The notes below the pieces were generated by a model that saw only the letters and a list, made by a program, of their open reading frames with translations, was not told the DNA's origin and searched no databases. Shown here in pieces: positions 24,571-32,884 of a stretch of DNA of 64,000 bases (position 1 is the stretch's first letter; the number at the start of each line of letters is the position of its first letter). The position numbers and the translations under genes are program-made. Origin of the DNA: Thermodesulfobacteriota bacterium (GTDB taxonomy: Bacteria; Desulfobacterota; GWC2-55-46); contig CP129479.1 of assembly GCA_030583865.1 (NCBI GenBank), positions 2,070,819 through 2,134,818 of the forward strand, given 5' to 3'.

Positions 24571-27500
24571 ATGCTCGGCAGGATAATAGAGATTTCCGTA
24601 AGGAACAGGCTCCTGGTCCTCCTCGCGACCGCGTTCCTCATCGGCTGGGGCGTGTACGCGGTCTCGAAGACCCCGGTTGACGCCATACCCGACCTTTCCG
24701 ACGTGCAGGTAATCATATATACGGAACACCCGGGCCAGGCCCCGCAGGTCGTGGAGGACCAGGTCACGTACCCGCTCGCCACCGCGATGATGTCGGTACC
24801 AAAGGCAAAGACCGTCCGGGGCTATTCCTTCTTCGGCGTCTCGTTCGTGTACGTCATCTTCGAGGACGGCACGGACATATACTGGGCCAGGAGCCGCGTC
24901 CTCGAATACCTGAACTTCGCCTCGGGCAAGCTCCCGAAGGGCGTTACGCCTTCCCTCGGCCCCGACGCCACGGGCGTCGGATGGGTCTACGAGTATACAA
25001 TCGAGGGCAAGGGGTACAGCCTCGCGGAGCTCCGCTCCATACAGGACTGGTACATAAGATACCAGCTCACCTCTGTGCCGGGAGTTGCCGAGGTGGCCTC
25101 CATCGGCGGGTTCGTAAAGCAATACCAGGTCAACGTCGACCCCAACAGGCTCCTTACATACGGCGTCTCCATCGGCGAAGTCGCGAAAGCCATAGAGATG
25201 AGCAACCGCGACGTGGGCGGCAGGGTCATCGAGATGGCCGAGCGCGAGTACATGGTGAGGGGCCTCGGCTATATCGAGGGCGTAGCGGACATAGAGGACA
25301 TCGTACTGAAGACGGACAGGACCGGCACGCCGGTAAGGATACGGGACATTGCGAGGGTCGAGCTCGGGCCCGACGAGAGGCGGGGCCTTGCGGAGCTTAA
25401 CGGCAAGGGCGAGGCCGTGGGCGGCATAGTCGTCATGCGCTTCGGCGAGAACGCCCTTGATGTCATACAAGGGGTAAAGGACAAGCTCAGGGAGCTTGAG
25501 GCGGGCCTCCCGCCGGGGGTCGAGATAAGGACGGCCTACGACAGGAGCGGCCTCATTCACCGGGCAATAGACACGCTGAAGGAAAAGATAGTCGAGGAGC
25601 TAGTCCTCGTCTCGCTCGTCTGCGTCGTCTTCCTCCTCCATTTCAGGTCGTCGCTCGTCGCGATAATAACGCTACCCATAGCGGTCCTCGCCTCCTTCAT
25701 CGTCATGAGGCTCATGGGGATAAACGCCAACATCATGAGCCTCGGCGGCATCGCCATAGCCATAGGCGCGATGATAGACGGCGCGATAGTAATGATCGAG
25801 AACGCCCACAAGCACATCGAGAGGGGGGAAGGCAAGGGCAAAGACCACTGGGGCATGATAACCGAGGCCGCAAAGGAGGTGGGGCCCGCCCTCTTCTTCT
25901 CGCTCCTCATAATCACCGTCTCTTTCATGCCGGTCTTCACGCTGGAGGCCGAGGAAGGCAGGCTCTTCAAGCCCCTTGCCTTCACCAAGACCTTCGCGAT
26001 GGCCGCGGCCGCGTTCCTTACCATAACGCTCGTCCCGGTCCTCATGGGCATATTCATAAAGGGGCGGATAAGGCCCGAGGAAAAAAACCCCATCACGAAA
26101 TTCCTCGTCTGGCTCTACAGGCCCGCGGTCCTGAAAACACTGAAATACAGGAAGACGGCAATCTTTATCGCGCTCCTTGCCCTTGCCTCGGCCATCTATC
26201 CCATGAAGAGGATAGGGAGCGAGTTCATGCCTCCGCTGAACGAAGGTACCCTCTTCTACATGCCCGTTACGCTTCCGGGCGTATCCGTGACAAAGGCGCA
26301 GGAGATGCTCCAGACGCAGAACAGGATAATAAAGGGCTTTCCGGAGGTCGAGAGCGTCTTCGGCAAGTCAGGGCGCGCCATGACCGCAACCGACCCGGCC
26401 CCGTTCGAGATGTTCGAGACGATAATCAACCTCAAGCCCGAAAGGGAATGGCGTCCCGGCATGACGATGGAAAGGCTCATCGAGGAGCTTGACGAGGCCC
26501 TCCGGATGCCGGGCGTGACAAACGCCTGGACAATGCCCATAAAGGCCAGGCTCGACATGCTCTCCACGGGCATAAGGACTCCGGTGGGTGTGAAGGTCTT
26601 CGGGAATGACCTTTCCGAGCTCGAAAGGCTCTCCCTCGAGATAGAGGCTGCGCTCAAAGAGGTGCCCGGCACGGCGAGCGCCTTCGCCGAAAGGGCGCTA
26701 GGTGGATACTACCTCGACATCCGCATAAAGCGCGGCGAGGCGGCGAGGTACGGGCTCAGGGTGGAGGACATACAGGAGGTCATAACCTCGGCCGTGGGGG
26801 GGGAGAACGTGACCACCACGGTCGAGGGGCTTGAACGGTATCCCGTGAACGTGAGGTACAAGCGGGAGTTGAGGGACGACATCGTAAAGATAGGACGCGT
26901 GCTCGTCCCCGCGGAAGGAGGGCAGCACGTGCCGCTATCGCAGGTGGCGCTCATAGAGGTCAGGAAGGGCCCGGCCGCGGTAAGGACCGAGAACGCGCTT
27001 CTCACCAACTGGATATTCGTGGACGTGAGGGGAAGGGACATCGGCGGCTTCGTGCAGGACGCGAAGGCGGCCATATCGGAGAACATAGAATTCCCTCCGG
27101 GCTATTACGCCGTGTGGACCGGCCAATACGAGTACATGGAGAGGGCCTACGGAAAGCTCAAGGTCATAGTGCCGCTTACGCTCGGCATAATTTTCCTCCT
27201 CCTTTATCTCAATTTCAAGTCCGTAACCGAGTGCCTGATAATACTCCTTGCCGTCCCTTTCTCGCTCATCGGGGCCGCATGGACGCTCTACCTCCTCGAC
27301 TACAACCTGAGCATAGGGGTGGCGGTGGGGCTTCTGGCGCTGGCGGGCCTCGACGCCGAGACCGGCATCATCATGCTCATGTACCTGAAGCACGCCTACG
27401 AGAAACGGGCCTCCGAAGGGAGGATGAATACGCGCGAGGACCTCTACGAGGCGATTCGGGAGGGCGCGGTCATGAGGGTCAGGCCCAAGGTGATGACCGC

Positions 27501-27711
27501 GTCGGCCACGATAGCCGGACTCCTGCCCATAATGTGGAGCGCCGGCACCGGCGCCGACGTGATGAAAAGGATAGCCGCGCCCATGGTCGGCGGCATGGTG
27601 ACGGCCGTCCTCCTCGAATTGCTCGTGCTCCCGGCCATCTACGCCCTCTGGAAAGGGAGGAGGCTTGGCGGTGAAGTGATCCCGCCCGGGACCGGGAAGC
27701 CGCCCTCCTAA
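24571..27711 (+). CDS. cusA: CusA-type heavy-metal efflux RND transporter
   Basis: Proton-driven inner-membrane pump of the HME-RND family. The 1046 residues have the normal twelve-helix layout with two large periplasmic loops. The proton-relay residues are present: Asp in AIGAMIDGAIVMIEN, Glu in AGLDAETGIIMLMY and Lys in VRPKVMTASATIAG. Of the Cu/Ag-binding Met cluster, the Met in PFEMFET and the Met in RLDMLSTGI are conserved, while the RYGM position of E. coli CusA reads RYGL; by memory of CusA this may be the third Met, which would alter specificity. Monovalent copper/silver is still the likeliest substrate. Family B repeat B1 follows directly, its flanking duplication including the stop codon. 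Confidence 0.93.
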   Translation: MLGRIIEISVRNRLLVLLATAFLIGWGVYAVSKTPVDAIPDLSDVQVIIYTEHPGQAPQVVEDQVTYPLATAMMSVPKAKTVRGYSFFGVSFVYVIFEDGTDIYWARSRVLEYLNFASGKLPKGVTPSLGPDATGVGWVYEYTIEGKGYSLAELRSIQDWYIRYQLTSVPGVAEVASIGGFVKQYQVNVDPNRLLTYGVSIGEVAKAIEMSNRDVGGRVIEMAEREYMVRGLGYIEGVADIEDIVLKTDRTGTPVRIRDIARVELGPDERRGLAELNGKGEAVGGIVVMRFGENALDVIQGVKDKLRELEAGLPPGVEIRTAYDRSGLIHRAIDTLKEKIVEELVLVSLVCVVFLLHFRSSLVAIITLPIAVLASFIVMRLMGINANIMSLGGIAIAIGAMIDGAIVMIENAHKHIERGEGKGKDHWGMITEAAKEVGPALFFSLLIITVSFMPVFTLEAEEGRLFKPLAFTKTFAMAAAAFLTITLVPVLMGIFIKGRIRPEEKNPITKFLVWLYRPAVLKTLKYRKTAIFIALLALASAIYPMKRIGSEFMPPLNEGTLFYMPVTLPGVSVTKAQEMLQTQNRIIKGFPEVESVFGKSGRAMTATDPAPFEMFETIINLKPEREWRPGMTMERLIEELDEALRMPGVTNAWTMPIKARLDMLSTGIRTPVGVKVFGNDLSELERLSLEIEAALKEVPGTASAFAERALGGYYLDIRIKRGEAARYGLRVEDIQEVITSAVGGENVTTTVEGLERYPVNVRYKRELRDDIVKIGRVLVPAEGGQHVPLSQVALIEVRKGPAAVRTENALLTNWIFVDVRGRDIGGFVQDAKAAISENIEFPPGYYAVWTGQYEYMERAYGKLKVIVPLTLGIIFLLLYLNFKSVTECLIILLAVPFSLIGAAWTLYLLDYNLSIGVAVGLLALAGLDAETGIIMLMYLKHAYEKRASEGRMNTREDLYEAIREGAVMRVRPKVMTASATIAGLLPIMWSAGTGADVMKRIAAPMVGGMVTAVLLELLVLPAIYALWKGRRLGGEVIPPGTGKPPS

Positions 27712-27712
27712 C

Positions 27713-27863
27713 AACTTGCTGAAAAACTCCATTTTTATTCAGGCTGCTCAAAAAGCTCCAGCTGCGAGACGTCGAGGAGCGAGGAATGAGGCGTACTTTT
27801 CGTGTACGCCTTCGTAGCCAGCGACGAAGACAACGAAGCAGATGGACTTTTTCAGCAGCCTGC
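27713..27863 (+). repeat. Family B terminal-inverted-repeat element, copy B1
   Basis: About 150 bp. Left end AACTTGCTGAAAAACTCC and right end GGACTTTTTCAGCAGCCTGC are imperfect inverted repeats. The centre holds the hairpin GGCGTAC / GTACGCC. A 5-bp CTAAC occurs on both sides (27708-27712 and 27863-27867), like a target-site duplication; the left one includes the cusA stop codon. No coding capacity. Confidence 0.88.
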
Positions 27864-27922
27864 TAACGCGCCATGAAAGTTCTGCTATAGTCGAGACAGG
27901 AAATCCATGCGGAGGGATGAGC

Positions 27923-28249
27923 ATGAAAAAGACCTGGTTTCCGCTTCTTGCCTCGCTTCTGCTCCTTTCAGCGCATTCCGCCTCGGCTGGACCGGGCGGG
28001 CGCGCGATACCCGTGCAATTGCCTCCACAGGAATTCCGGCAGCCTGCCGATCCCTTCCTGGCAATGGAAAGGGAGCAGCTCATGCAGGAGACACTGATGG
28101 CCCTCCGTGAGCTCATAGACCTGATGGAGCAGGTCGGGGAGATGCCGCCCGATGCGAGGGACAGGCTTGCGATGCTCTCCGAGAGGATGGACTTCCTCAT
28201 AACTCGACAGCAGGACCTTGCCATGCGGCAGAGGATGGGGATGCGGTAA
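27923..28249 (+). CDS. Small secreted protein of unknown function, rich in Met and Gln
   Basis: Not recognised. 108 residues: a signal peptide (MKKTWFPLLASLLLLSAHSASA) and a mature chain with PVQLPPQEFRQPADPF, then two amphipathic helices (EREQLMQETLMALRELIDLM and RDRLAMLSERMDFLITRQQ) ending MRQRMGMR. The mature part has about ten Met and no Cys or His, a composition seen in some periplasmic Cu(I)/Ag(I)-binding proteins. It follows cusA, separated by repeat B1, which hints at a metal-related role. Start ATG at 27923 chosen for its 7-base spacing from GGAGGG; ATG at 27917 abuts that site. Confidence 0.7.
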   Translation: MKKTWFPLLASLLLLSAHSASAGPGGRAIPVQLPPQEFRQPADPFLAMEREQLMQETLMALRELIDLMEQVGEMPPDARDRLAMLSERMDFLITRQQDLAMRQRMGMR

Positions 28250-28268
28250 GCGCGCGACAGGCTCGGCC

Positions 28269-28291
28269 TCTTCTGAAGGTATGTTCTTTTT
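28269..28291 (+). repeat. 23-bp direct repeat flanking B2, left copy
   Basis: TCTTCTGAAGGTATGTTCTTTTT matches 28457-28479 at 22 of 23 positions; the pair brackets repeat B2. Confidence 0.75.
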
Positions 28292-28453
28292 AGCAGCTTG
28301 CTGAAAAACTCCGTTTTATCCAGGCTGCTCAAAAAGCTCCAGATGCGAGGCCCCCTTTGGAGTAGGGGAGCGAGGAATGAGGCGTACTTTTCGTGTACGC
28401 CTTCGTAGCCAGCGACGTAGCCTTCGAAGCAGATGGACTTTTTCTGCAGCCTG
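28292..28453 (+). repeat. Family B element, copy B2
   Basis: Left end AGCAGCTTGCTGAAAAACTCC, central GGCGTAC/GTACGCC hairpin, right end GGACTTTTTCTGCAGCCTGA. Closest to B3 (both carry a GCGAGGCCCC insertion absent from B1). No short target duplication is seen; instead a 23-bp direct repeat flanks it. Together with the direct repeats it fills the 286-bp gap between the two secreted-protein genes. Confidence 0.85.
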
Positions 28454-28456
28454 AGG

Positions 28457-28479
28457 TCTTCTGAAGGTATGCTCTTTTT
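28457..28479 (+). repeat. 23-bp direct repeat flanking B2, right copy
   Basis: TCTTCTGAAGGTATGCTCTTTTT, one base different from 28269-28291. Confidence 0.75.
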
Positions 28480-28535
28480 CGTGCATACTTTAATGATAGT
28501 GCATCCGACTTATCCGAAAAGGAGGAAAACCTGTC

Positions 28536-29303
28536 ATGAAAAAGACGACCGCACCTCTAGCCGCCGTCTTTTCCGTCTTTCTAACCGCAGGCGTCGCGTC
28601 CGCCCAGGCCGGGGCAGCCCCGGCGCCCGGAGCGCCTTCCGGTGCGCCGTCCCTGGGGCCGCCTCAGGCAACGACGCCCTTGCCGCCTCCGACAACCGCG
28701 ACGCCGCCTCCGGTTACCGCGACCCCTCCGCCTGCTACGACGATACCTCCTCCCACGACAACCGTCCCTCCCCCGACTGCACAGCTTCCGCAGACGACAA
28801 CTCCGCTGCCTCCGGCCACTACCGAGATCCCTCAGCCGACGACACCGCTTCCGCCAGCGACAACCGAACTTCCCCAGACCACGACACCGCTTCCGCCTGC
28901 CACTACCGAGCTTCCCCCGGCTACAACGCCGCTTCCGCCTCCGGTTGCAGGCGGGATATCTCCGTTTGAAACTCCGCCCCAGCCGTCCCTGGGGCCGCCC
29001 AGGGCGCTTAGCGAAACTCCCCCCGTGCTTCCTGATGTGCCGTCCCCGGCAGTCGACGTCCCTCCTGAGACGGCCCTCCTTTTTCCCCCGTTCCCTTCGC
29101 CTGGCGAGCTCGAGCCGGGGGTAACCCCGGGGATAACCATTGTCCAGCCGCCGCCGGTCGCCCAGGCCGTCCCGGGCATTACGGAAGAGCCCGGCTCCCT
29201 TTCGCCCGGCAGCGACTCCCTGGGCCGCACAGAAGGCCGGGTCCTCCGTGATTTCGAAAGCGAGACCCCGGTCACGATACTGGGGGAGCAGGGACGACCA
29301 TAA
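28536..29303 (+). CDS. Pro/Thr-rich secreted repeat protein of unknown function
   Basis: Not recognised. 255 residues: signal peptide (to about ASAQA, residue 25), then residues 45-155 built from variants of TPLPPATTELP (an 8-11-residue period of Thr-Pro-Pro), then a Pro-rich segment and a less repetitive C-terminus with GITEEPGSLSPGSD and FESETPVTILGEQG. No membrane anchor, LPXTG or globular domain is visible; it is probably an extended periplasmic or surface spacer. A clean AAGGAGGAAAA ribosome site precedes ATG at 28536. The rho-independent terminator at 29367-29399 ends the unit. Codon use resembles the neighbours. Confidence 0.75.
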   Translation: MKKTTAPLAAVFSVFLTAGVASAQAGAAPAPGAPSGAPSLGPPQATTPLPPPTTATPPPVTATPPPATTIPPPTTTVPPPTAQLPQTTTPLPPATTEIPQPTTPLPPATTELPQTTTPLPPATTELPPATTPLPPPVAGGISPFETPPQPSLGPPRALSETPPVLPDVPSPAVDVPPETALLFPPFPSPGELEPGVTPGITIVQPPPVAQAVPGITEEPGSLSPGSDSLGRTEGRVLRDFESETPVTILGEQGRP

Positions 29304-29366
29304 TTAAGGAGCCAGGCGGCGAAAAGGATTGAATGGCTCCGCATCCCTGTGTTACAATCCCCTCCG

Positions 29367-29399
29367 AAGTGCAGGGCCGCGTAGCGGCCCTGCACTTTT
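29367..29399 (+). terminator. Rho-independent terminator after the Pro/Thr-rich gene
   Basis: AAGTGCAGGGCCGC / GCGGCCCTGCACTT, 14-bp perfect stem with GTA loop, followed by TTTT; nearly symmetric and so possibly bidirectional. The rest of the 393-bp gap before the atp genes holds a candidate promoter and nothing else recognisable. Confidence 0.8.
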
Positions 29400-29544
29400 C
29401 ATGAGGACCCTCAGCCAGCCGTTCCGACCTCCTGCATGTCCCCTTACCATGGCCGGGTTCTTGATAACCGCGCACGCGTTAAGCGTACCGGCGCACCGGT
29501 GTTTTTATAACGCGCGGACGGCTCAAGCCCGCAAATTAAATCGC

Positions 29545-29572
29545 TTGACAACGAACTTTTGTATATGATAGC
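29545..29572 (+). promoter_or_regulatory. Candidate promoter of the atp operon
   Basis: TTGACA (29545-29550), 16-bp spacer, GATAGC (29567-29572), about 125 bases before the first atp start. The -35 is consensus but the -10 is weak; a better TATGAT at 29564 has too short a spacer. Confidence 0.35.
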
Positions 29573-29696
29573 AATACCCTGTTTTAGTTTTGAAAAATCG
29601 GCTTTCACACACCCCGGACAATCTGAGGCCCCCATGCGGCCCGCGGTTCAGGGCGCTTACGGAAGAAGTGTAAAAAAAACCAAAGGCTCTCTATAG

Positions 29697-30656
29697 ATGA
29701 TATCACTCGACCAGACCCTCCTTTTCCAGATAATCGGCTTTTTCGTGCTGCTTATCATCCTCAACAGGCTCCTTTACAGGCCCGTCCAGCGTATATTGAA
29801 GGAACGGGACGAGCGCATAGCCGGGAGCCTCAAGAAGGCCGCCGGGACCGAGAAAGAAGTCGCCGACGGGCTCCTCGGATATGAGAAGAGGCTCAAGGAA
29901 GCGGCCATTAAGGGGCACGAGGAGAGGGGCAGGCTCAGGCAGGAAGGCATCGACAGGGAAAAGGCAATAATCGAGGCCGCCCGGGCCGAGGCCGCTTCCG
30001 AGCTCGCCAAGATAAGAAAGGAACTCGATTCGAGCAGGCAGGGCGCGCTTGCCGGATTGAAGACCGAGGCAAGGGGCCTTGCCAGGGAGATAGCCGGTAA
30101 AGTCCTCGACAGGAGCGTTGCCGGGCTTATCGCGATATTCCTCCTTGTGCCGTCCTTTGCCTTCGCAGCCGCCGGAGGCGACCACGGAAACGGCATGATA
30201 TGGAAGGTCGCCAACTTCATCGTGCTCGCAATCGGCGTCTACCTGGTATGGACGAAGGTCGTAAACAAGCTCCTGGACAAGAGGAGCGCCGAGATAAAGA
30301 CCGCCATCGAAGAGGCCCAGGCAGCCAAGGAAGAGGCCGAGAGGAAGGCCGCGGAGTACAGGGCCAAGCTGGGCCTCCTTGACGCGAGGATAGCCGAGAT
30401 ACATAACGAGCTACGGGCGGAGGGCGAATCCGAGAGGGAAAGGATAATAGCCGAGGCGGGGAAATCAGCCGAGAGGCTCAAGGAGCAGGCAAAGGCCGCC
30501 GCCGAGCAGGAAATAAAGAAGGCGAAGATCGAGATACGCGAAGAGGCCGCAAGGGCCGCGGTCGAGCTGGCCGAGGAGATACTCAAGAAGGAGTTCACCC
30601 CTGCGGACCAGGACAGGCTCGTTAAAGGATACCTAAACAACCTGAGGATCAACTGA
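29697..30656 (+). CDS. atpF: Fused ATP synthase b' and b subunits (AtpX-AtpF)
   Basis: Peripheral-stalk subunits of F0F1 ATP synthase, normally two proteins. One uninterrupted 319-residue frame holds both. Residues 1-140 are b': a membrane helix (about 8-26, LLFQIIGFFVLLIILNRLLY) and a long charged coiled coil ending EIAGKVLDRS. Residues 142-158 are hydrophobic (VAGLIAIFLLVPSFAFA) and look like the leader that begins b in deltaproteobacteria, with an AFA-AAG signal-peptidase-type site. Residues 168-319 are b: a helix (MIWKVANFIVLAIGVYLVW) and a second coiled coil. No stop, ribosome site or alternative start lies between the halves. atpH follows with a TGATG overlap. An assembly error is possible but would have to remove a stop while keeping the frame. 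Confidence 0.88.
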   Translation: MISLDQTLLFQIIGFFVLLIILNRLLYRPVQRILKERDERIAGSLKKAAGTEKEVADGLLGYEKRLKEAAIKGHEERGRLRQEGIDREKAIIEAARAEAASELAKIRKELDSSRQGALAGLKTEARGLAREIAGKVLDRSVAGLIAIFLLVPSFAFAAAGGDHGNGMIWKVANFIVLAIGVYLVWTKVVNKLLDKRSAEIKTAIEEAQAAKEEAERKAAEYRAKLGLLDARIAEIHNELRAEGESERERIIAEAGKSAERLKEQAKAAAEQEIKKAKIEIREEAARAAVELAEEILKKEFTPADQDRLVKGYLNNLRIN

Positions 30657-31201
30657 TGAAGAGTTCCGCGTCCAAGAGGTTCGCGAAGGCCCTCATAGAG
30701 GTCGGAAGGGAAAACAACACCTGGGACCAGTACGGGAAGGAGCTCCGCTCGGTGCTCGCGGTATTCAGCGGCAACCCCGGGCTCGAAAAGGCGCTCCTTA
30801 ACCCCATGTACAAGCTGGAGGACCGCCTGTCCCTGATGGACAACGTGGCCGCCTCCGCCGGGCTCTCGTCCCATGTCGCCAAATTCCTCGGGATACTCGT
30901 CCGCACCAGGAACTTGAGGTTCCTGGACGAGATAACAGCCGCGTACTCGGCCTACGAGGACGGGCTCGCGGGCAGGATCAGGGCCTCGGTGGACTCCCCG
31001 ACCGAGCTTCCCCTGGCCCTCGTCGATGAGATAAGGAAAAAACTCTCATCCCTTACCGGCAAGGACGTGGTACTTACATGCAATCATAACCCTCTCCTCC
31101 TGGGCGGGCTTGTCCTCAAGATCGGGAACACCATCCTGGACGGGAGCTTGAAGACCCAGCTCGAACTCATGAAGGAAAAAATACTCGAAGGGGTGGTTTA
31201 G
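30656..31201 (+). CDS. atpH: ATP synthase subunit delta
   Basis: Central piece of the stator, joining F1 to the b stalk. The 181 residues have the N-terminal helical bundle (KRFAKALIEVGRENN) and the C-terminal segment LTGKDVVLTCNHNPLLLGGLVLKIGNTILDG, both characteristic. Its ATG overlaps the stop of the b'-b gene, and atpA follows after 3 bases. Confidence 0.95.
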   Translation: MKSSASKRFAKALIEVGRENNTWDQYGKELRSVLAVFSGNPGLEKALLNPMYKLEDRLSLMDNVAASAGLSSHVAKFLGILVRTRNLRFLDEITAAYSAYEDGLAGRIRASVDSPTELPLALVDEIRKKLSSLTGKDVVLTCNHNPLLLGGLVLKIGNTILDGSLKTQLELMKEKILEGVV

Positions 31202-31204
31202 AAG

Positions 31205-32719
31205 ATGATCAAGGTAGAGGAAATAAGCCAGCTCATAAAGACCCAGATAAAGGGATTTGAGAAGGAAATCGACATACAGGAAGTCGGCACCGTCATATCT
31301 GTCGGCGACGGGATAGCGAGGATATACGGCCTCGAGAAGGCAATGGCCGGGGAACTCCTCGAATTCCAGGGCGGCCTCCAGGGCATGGTCCTGAACCTCG
31401 AGGAGGACAACGTCGGAGCGGCGCTCCTCGGAAGCGACCAGACGGTAAAGGAAGGCTCGACGGTCAAGAGGACCGGAAGGATAGTCGAGGTCCCGGTCGG
31501 CAAGGGCCTCATGGGCAGGGTCGTAAACGCCCTCGGGCAGCCCATAGACAACAAGGGCCCCTTGGAGGCGGCAGAGAGGCGGAGGGTCGAGATAAAGGCC
31601 CCCGGCATAGTCGCGAGGAAATCCGTCAAGGAGCCGCTCCAGACCGGAATCAAGGCCATAGACGCCATGATACCCATCGGCAGGGGCCAGAGGGAGCTCA
31701 TAATCGGCGACCGCCAGACCGGAAAGACCGCGGTCGCGATCGACACCATCATAAACCAGAAAGGGCAGAACGTCTTCTGCATATACGTCGCCATCGGCCA
31801 GAAGCAGTCGACGGTCGCCCAGATATCCGAGAAATTGAAGCAGTTCGGCGCGATGGACTACACCGTTATCGTCGCCGCCACTGCAAGCTCCCCGGCTCCC
31901 CTGCAGTTCCTGGCCCCGTACGCAGGCTGCGCCATAGGCGAGTACTTCAGGGACAACGGGATGCACGCCCTCATAATCTACGACGACCTCTCGAAGCACG
32001 CGGTCGCCTACAGGCAGCTTTCGCTCCTGCTCCGCAGGCCCCCGGGCCGAGAGGCATACCCCGGAGACGTCTTCTACCTCCACTCAAGGCTCCTCGAGAG
32101 GGCCGCGAAGCTCTCTGACACCCTCGGAGGCGGGTCGCTTACGGCGCTCCCGATAATCGAGACGCAGGCTGGCGACGTCTCGGCCTACATCCCGACGAAC
32201 GTCATATCCATTACCGACGGGCAGATATTCCTCGAGACCGACCTCTTCTACTCCGGCATAAGGCCCGCCATCAACGTCGGGCTTTCGGTCTCCCGCGTCG
32301 GCGGAAGCGCCCAGATAAAGGCCATGAAGTCGGTCGCCGGCACATTGAGGCTCGAGCTAGCGCAGTACAGGGAGCTCGCGGCGTTCGCCCAGTTCGGAAG
32401 CGACCTCGACCCGGCGACACAGAAGCAGCTCAACAGGGGCTCCAAGCTCGTCGAGATACTTAAGCAGGGGCAGTACAAGCCCCTTCCCGTCGAAAAGCAG
32501 GTGCTCGTCATATACGCCGCCACAAACGGCTATGTTGACGCCTACCCCAACTCGGCCCTCAAGAGGTACGAGGAAGAGCTCATAGCCTTCATGGAGTCCA
32601 GGCACCCCGAGATAATAGAGGAGATACGCACCAAGAAGGCCATAGACAACGACCTTAAGCCCAGGCTCAATAAGGCGCTTGACGACTTGAAGGGCCTGTT
32701 CGTTGCCGAGGGCAAATAG
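31205..32719 (+). CDS. atpA: ATP synthase subunit alpha
   Basis: Non-catalytic nucleotide-binding subunit of F1, three per complex. The 504 residues have the beta-barrel domain, P-loop [11 protein letters not shown] (about 170-180), [20 protein letters not shown] and the C-terminal helical domain. The alpha signature [13 protein letters not shown] is intact. Unlike most atp operons, about 165 bp separate it from atpG, occupied by repeat A3. Confidence 0.98.
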   Translation: MIKVEEISQLIKTQIKGFEKEIDIQEVGTVISVGDGIARIYGLEKAMAGELLEFQGGLQGMVLNLEEDNVGAALLGSDQTVKEGSTVKRTGRIVEVPVGKGLMGRVVNALGQPIDNKGPLEAAERRRVEIKAPGIVARKSVKEPLQTGIKAIDAMIPIGRGQRELIIGDRQTGKTAVAIDTIINQKGQNVFCIYVAIGQKQSTVAQISEKLKQFGAMDYTVIVAATASSPAPLQFLAPYAGCAIGEYFRDNGMHALIIYDDLSKHAVAYRQLSLLLRRPPGREAYPGDVFYLHSRLLERAAKLSDTLGGGSLTALPIIETQAGDVSAYIPTNVISITDGQIFLETDLFYSGIRPAINVGLSVSRVGGSAQIKAMKSVAGTLRLELAQYRELAAFAQFGSDLDPATQKQLNRGSKLVEILKQGQYKPLPVEKQVLVIYAATNGYVDAYPNSALKRYEEELIAFMESRHPEIIEEIRTKKAIDNDLKPRLNKALDDLKGLFVAEGK

Positions 32720-32723
32720 CACA

Positions 32724-32863
32724 AGGCAATACCTGAAAATTAGAGATTTTTCCCGCAATCAAGGAAGGGCCGGGAATAAAAAGCGGAGCATATATGTAAT
32801 ATGTGAGCATTTTTATTCACGGCCTGACGCAGAGTCCGGGGAAAAGATCAATTTTCAAGAAAA
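32724..32863 (+). repeat. Family A repeat, copy A3, between atpA and atpG
   Basis: Begins five bases after the atpA stop with AGGCAATACCTGAAAATT and ends with AATTTTCAAGAAAAC just before the atpG ribosome-binding region. The right outer arm has decayed; inner arms GGCCGGGAATAAAAA and TTTTTATTCACGGCC have one mismatch. Confidence 0.85.
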
Positions 32864-32884
32864 CTACCGGGGACGACCACATAG

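Noticed and set aside
27881-27894. Third operator-like dyad TCTGCTATAGTCGA before the small secreted protein
   Set aside because: Half-sites match at only three of five positions and the spacing differs; likely chance or a weak -10.
27748-28332. 194-residue minus-strand open frame across B1, the small secreted gene and B2
   Set aside because: It joins two repeats antisense through a gene with a signal peptide and ribosome site; no independent support.
29401-29568. Short plus-strand open frame (MRTLSQPFRPPA...) before the atp operon
   Set aside because: No ribosome site or recognisable family, and it ends within the candidate promoter.
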